Under the pieces are notes generated by a model, which made no database searches, was not told the DNA's origin, and was given only the letters and a program-made list of their open reading frames with translations. The position numbers and the translations under genes are program-made. A stretch of 64,000 nt of DNA from Pirellulaceae bacterium (lineage in GTDB: Bacteria > Planctomycetota > Planctomycetia > Pirellulales > Pirellulaceae): positions 62,001 to 126,000 of the forward strand of contig JANQLU010000008.1 of the NCBI GenBank assembly GCA_028280445.1, written 5' to 3'. Numbering within the stretch: the first letter of the stretch is position 1; each line of letters begins with the position of its first letter. Shown one piece after another: positions 60,924-64,000 of this stretch.

Positions 60924-63340
60924 GGCAATCCTTTCCAGCGTCGAAGTCCCCATTCGGCGACAAACAACGCGATGACCAGGGCAAACAGCTGCCAGCGGTG
61001 CCACCACGGTTGAATTTCTGTTTCGGTGATCATGCTTTCATTGGTCGGCGTCGTTTCCGCAAATTGTTTGAGTTCGGAAATTTTGACGATGCGGCCGCCG
61101 GTTTTGTCGGCGATCGATTCGAGCAATGCCCGATTAGGTTTGAGTTGCCGCAATTCATCCGTATTCGGTTGGCTGACCCAGCCAGTTTGCAATTTGCCGA
61201 TGTCTGATCCATCGGCAGCGGTCACCTGGATTTGGGCGAGATAATTGCCTGAATTTCGGGAAACAACCGTCGCCCGATATAGTCCTGGTTCGTCTTCATC
61301 GGCGATTGCTGTAAGTTCGATTTCCGGTTGTTTTTTGTTGTCGTCTGTTTCTTTCTCGGGAGGTTGTTGACCGGGAGTCGCCACTTTGATTTTGATCATG
61401 GCGTTATCCAGCGGGTCAAACGACGGATCGTGGACGCGAATTTTTAAATCGACGGAGCCGGCGGTTTTTCCAGGATCAATTTTGCACTCCACACGGCGAG
61501 GCACGTCGGATACCAGCCAGCGCGCCGTTTGCCGCCATGATTTTTCCAAATCGTTGTTTTCGCCGTCTTCCATCTGCCAACGCCAAAGGTCACCGATCAA
61601 CATCGCCGCGGAACGTCCGCTGCCGAATTTCTGAACCACCAATGCCGGATGAGTTTGACCTCCGGGTGAGCGGACCCGCGCGAGAACGGTTGCTCCAGGT
61701 TTGATCGAACGAATACGATTGACGGTTTGGAATTTTGGCATCTTGGCCAAACGATCTTTTTCTTCGGTTTCCGTACTGCGAACACGAACCCAAGGTTGCA
61801 ACCAGCCTTCGCGAGTCAGCAGCAGGCGATAGTTTTGTTCAGCCGGTTGAGGTACCGGATCGAGATAAACCGGCAGCAGTTCGCCGATGGGAGTTCGTTC
61901 AAATTGTCCGCGAACAAACGATTCCTGTCCGCCAAGCATCAACAACGTTCCGCCGCGGACGGAAACAAATTGCTGAATGAGTGATTTTTGATCCTGATCA
62001 AAAAAGGCCGACTCAAGATCATCGAGAATAATCGCATCAAATTTGTACAGTTCCTCTGCCTCTTTGGGAAAACCGTTACGGAGCTCCTGTTTGTCTTTGA
62101 CGTTGAGTCGAATCAAAACGGGTTCGTCATATTGTTCGGCGGTTTGATCATCTTTGTTGCCAAACCCGCGGAACAGCGGGTTCGTCGATTCATCGCGATG
62201 TCCTCGAAACGAGAATTTAGGTTCTTTGTTGGCCACACGGATCAGCGCCGCCAATTCGATTTCAGGATCACCTGCCAATGCCCGGTTGAGAAATTTAAAT
62301 TCCCAGTTGGGACGGCCGCTGACATACAAAATGCGGTAAGGGCCTTGGCCGCGATCGACGGCGACGCGTCGAACATTGTTGATCAAGGTTGCTTCGCGAG
62401 AAGCCGCTGCATTTTCGAATTGATCGCTTCTCGATTTCTCGAACGCGCGGACTTGATAAAAATGGACGCCCTGCCGCGTCGGTCTGACTTCGAAACGAAC
62501 GGCAAATTTTTTGTTGTCCTGAACATCGGTTACTGATTTTCGTTGCAGTTCCTTGGATTGATCGTCCAGCAGTTGAACATCGACTGTTTTGCCTGCATAA
62601 CCTTGCGAGTCAAGTTCGACTGTGATGGTCACGGGAGCCGTTTCGAAATTTGTCTGACTGACGGAAACGCGACTGATCGCAATGTCGCGACTGGTGTTTT
62701 GTGAACCGATCACGACCGGGTAAATCGCTGGCAGTTTGCTCCAGTCGATGGAGCGGTTTTGGAAATCCGTAACATTGCCATCGGTAAAAACCAGGATTCC
62801 TCCGGTAGGCTTGTCTGCCAGACGTCCGCTGAGCATTTCGAGCGAGCCAATCATATTGGACCCGATTTCGTTCGCGGTCATTTGAGAAAAATCGTTGACT
62901 GCATGGAGTCGTGAACCGAACGTGTAGCGGCGGACATCGAATTGGTCAGTCAATATGTCCATCCAACGGTTGTCCGGCGCGAGGATTTTTGCCAGCTGCT
63001 CACCACGTGTTTCCGATTGCGATGGATCGCGAATCGAAAGGCTTTGGCTTTTGTCCGCCATGACGACAAACACATTCGCGCCGCGCTGCGGGCGAGATCG
63101 TTTGATTTTGGGTTCCAGTAGGATGGCCGCCAACAGCAACAGGCCGACGGTCTTGAGAATCATCGATGTTACTTTGACCCAAGTTGGGCTTTCGCTACGG
63201 AGGTAGGACCAGAACAGTAGCGCGACACCGACGACGAGCATCGCAGCGGTGGGAAGTAACCACTGCGGAGCACCCCATAAATTTGGCAGGAGTTGTGTGA
63301 TGCTGCCGGCAGCCCACTGATCAATGTCAAACAGAAGCAT
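60920..63340 (-). CDS. vWA/glutamine-amidotransferase-like membrane protein
   Basis: 806 residues. Two N-terminal membrane spans (about 30-48 and 62-80) and one at the C-terminus (WQLFALVIALFVAEWGLRRW). Between them is a vWA-like domain (NVFVVMADKSQSLSI with a MIDAS-like D-x-S-x-S, and GGILVFTDGNVTD), beta-sandwich segments, and a class I glutamine-amidotransferase-like fold (DAIILDDLESAFFD, LLMLGGQESF) lacking an obvious catalytic Cys. This is a common planctomycete architecture encoded near MoxR/Bat-like genes. It is coupled to the next gene by an ATGA overlap and lies 3 bases after the upstream gene's stop. Probably part of a membrane complex of unknown purpose. Confidence 0.85.
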   Translation of the reverse strand: MLLFDIDQWAAGSITQLLPNLWGAPQWLLPTAAMLVVGVALLFWSYLRSESPTWVKVTSMILKTVGLLLLAAILLEPKIKRSRPQRGANVFVVMADKSQSLSIRDPSQSETRGEQLAKILAPDNRWMDILTDQFDVRRYTFGSRLHAVNDFSQMTANEIGSNMIGSLEMLSGRLADKPTGGILVFTDGNVTDFQNRSIDWSKLPAIYPVVIGSQNTSRDIAISRVSVSQTNFETAPVTITVELDSQGYAGKTVDVQLLDDQSKELQRKSVTDVQDNKKFAVRFEVRPTRQGVHFYQVRAFEKSRSDQFENAAASREATLINNVRRVAVDRGQGPYRILYVSGRPNWEFKFLNRALAGDPEIELAALIRVANKEPKFSFRGHRDESTNPLFRGFGNKDDQTAEQYDEPVLIRLNVKDKQELRNGFPKEAEELYKFDAIILDDLESAFFDQDQKSLIQQFVSVRGGTLLMLGGQESFVRGQFERTPIGELLPVYLDPVPQPAEQNYRLLLTREGWLQPWVRVRSTETEEKDRLAKMPKFQTVNRIRSIKPGATVLARVRSPGGQTHPALVVQKFGSGRSAAMLIGDLWRWQMEDGENNDLEKSWRQTARWLVSDVPRRVECKIDPGKTAGSVDLKIRVHDPSFDPLDNAMIKIKVATPGQQPPEKETDDNKKQPEIELTAIADEDEPGLYRATVVSRNSGNYLAQIQVTAADGSDIGKLQTGWVSQPNTDELRQLKPNRALLESIADKTGGRIVKISELKQFAETTPTNESMITETEIQPWWHRWQLFALVIALFVAEWGLRRWKGLP

Positions 63341-63343
63341 GAT

Positions 63344-64000
63344 CTATTTTCCGCTCCCGATTTCTTTGTAGTAACGACGAACCGCTTCTTCGAATTCTGG
63401 TGGAACGGCAGCGCGATCGAGCGGGACGGTTGATTTTTTGTTTGATCGACGGATCAATTCGCGGCGAACGCGATCTTGCAAGTCGACCAGGGGTTCGAAC
63501 AATTTCATTCGTACGAGGTCCCAATTGGGGTCTTTGGAATGACGTTGAAAATCTTTGCGGATGGCTTTGGCGCGATCACGCAGGCGAGCAGCTTCGGCTC
63601 GCAGTTCTGGATCGTTGACCAATTCTTCGACGTCACGCAATCGATCCGACCAATCGCGGAAATCCTTGCCAGTGAGCGGAGCGATATTTCGATCGTCGTT
63701 TCCAGTGCGGCGATTCAGCGGAGGCAGGTTGCCGCTGCGGTTTCCATTCGGGTCGTCGCGCAACGACCGCGGCTGCGCAGGACGCTGGTTGTTGTCACGT
63801 TGATCGCGGTTTGGACGGTTCCGATTGTTTGATCCATCGCGATTTCCACTTTGGTTATCGGGATTGTTCGGCGACGAGTTTGGATCGCCGTCGCGTTGTT
63901 TTCCATCTTTGCCATCGGCTTTTCCCTTGCCGCGGGGTTGGCCAGATTTTTTCTGATTCTTGCCGTCGGATTTGCCTTGGCCACGATTGTTTTTTTGATC
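63344..64000 (-). CDS. Hypothetical protein, Asn/Gly/Asp/Lys-rich with helical C-terminus (5' end outside window)
   Basis: 219 codons, open to the window edge, so the start is not seen. The visible N-terminal part (about 90 residues) is low-complexity: GQGKSDGKNQKKSGQPRGKG, NRDGSNNRNRPNRDQRDNNQ. The C-terminal 120 residues are helical and charged (KDFRDWSDRLRDVEELVNDP, RAEAARLRDRAKAIRKDFQR, VPPEFEEAVRRYYKEIGSGK). No membrane span or catalytic motif is visible. Its stop lies 3 bases before the vWA gene's ATG. Related planctomycete loci have long coiled, Q/N/G-rich proteins at this position; I do not recognise a named family. An internal TTG at 63763 is not thought to be a start. Confidence 0.7.
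   Translation of the reverse strand, partial: DQKNNRGQGKSDGKNQKKSGQPRGKGKADGKDGKQRDGDPNSSPNNPDNQSGNRDGSNNRNRPNRDQRDNNQRPAQPRSLRDDPNGNRSGNLPPLNRRTGNDDRNIAPLTGKDFRDWSDRLRDVEELVNDPELRAEAARLRDRAKAIRKDFQRHSKDPNWDLVRMKLFEPLVDLQDRVRRELIRRSNKKSTVPLDRAAVPPEFEEAVRRYYKEIGSGK

Noticed and set aside
60924-61007. Longer N-terminus for the caspase-like protein (ATG at 61007)
   Set aside because: It would overlap the vWA gene by 88 bases and place the signal sequence at residue 70; the ATGA overlap start is simpler.

Overview
The window looks like a chromosomal segment of a planctomycete (Planctomycetota, Pirellulales-like). No rRNA or marker gene fixes the taxon. The inference rests on several things: very large Ser/Thr kinases that carry a membrane span followed by TPR, carbohydrate-binding-like or haem-sensor regions; an ECF-type sigma factor beside a kinase; many secreted enzymes (sulfatase, PhoD-type phosphatase, S9 peptidase, PHB-depolymerase-like esterase, squalene-oxidase-repeat protein); weak or absent Shine-Dalgarno sites with frequent TTG/GTG starts; and several families of dispersed palindromic intergenic repeats.

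Layout. 1-2426 (minus): a kinase with a periplasmic haem-c sensor domain, followed directly by an ECF sigma factor cut by the window edge. 2668-8963 (plus): a tight four-gene run of HemN-like radical SAM protein, MFS transporter, DUF418 membrane protein, and a secreted beta-propeller fused to an esterase-like domain that has lost its catalytic residues. 9291-11618 (minus): two secreted structural or propeller-like proteins. 11944-21841: two giant TPR kinases on the minus strand flanking a plus-strand TIGR04222-like membrane protein; the second kinase is split by an apparent frameshift near 19457, and its 3' part ends in a carbohydrate-binding-like module. 22195-22419: a small amphi-Trp protein.

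22549-35241 (minus) is the highlight: a compact biosynthetic operon. In transcription order it encodes a phosphopantetheinyl transferase, a 2292-residue NRPS/PKS/aminotransferase hybrid (A-T-KS-AT-ACP-AMT), a C-A-T NRPS, and two exosortase-hydrolase-like alpha/beta hydrolases. The domain order predicts loading of a small amino acid, one malonyl extension, transamination of the beta-keto group to a beta-amino group, and condensation with a second amino acid. The specificity residues of the second adenylation domain (D-I-L-Q-L-G-M-V-W) match the glycine code closely. No thioesterase, ketoreductase or dehydratase is present, so release probably relies on the partner hydrolases or on cyclisation.

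35647-46185: galactokinase and 3-methyladenine glycosylase (overlapping genes), a secreted endonuclease/exonuclease/phosphatase-esterase fusion, a tiny EF-hand Gly-rich protein, a membrane-anchored possible BECR-fold nuclease-like protein, a Rieske/MIP18 pair, a DUF72-PhoD pair, and ferritin. 46419-64000: an S9 peptidase with very charged Lys/Asp inserts, a Tat-exported transglutaminase-like protein, a squalene-oxidase-repeat/esterase/sulfatase run, a TPR-thioredoxin-like protein, an inactive-looking site-2-protease homologue, and a vWA membrane operon with a possible clan CD (caspase/legumain-like) protein whose N-terminus is encoded by one of the dispersed repeats. Four repeat families fill most intergenic gaps longer than about 200 bases. 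I saw no tRNA, rRNA, CRISPR array, transposase or replication origin.
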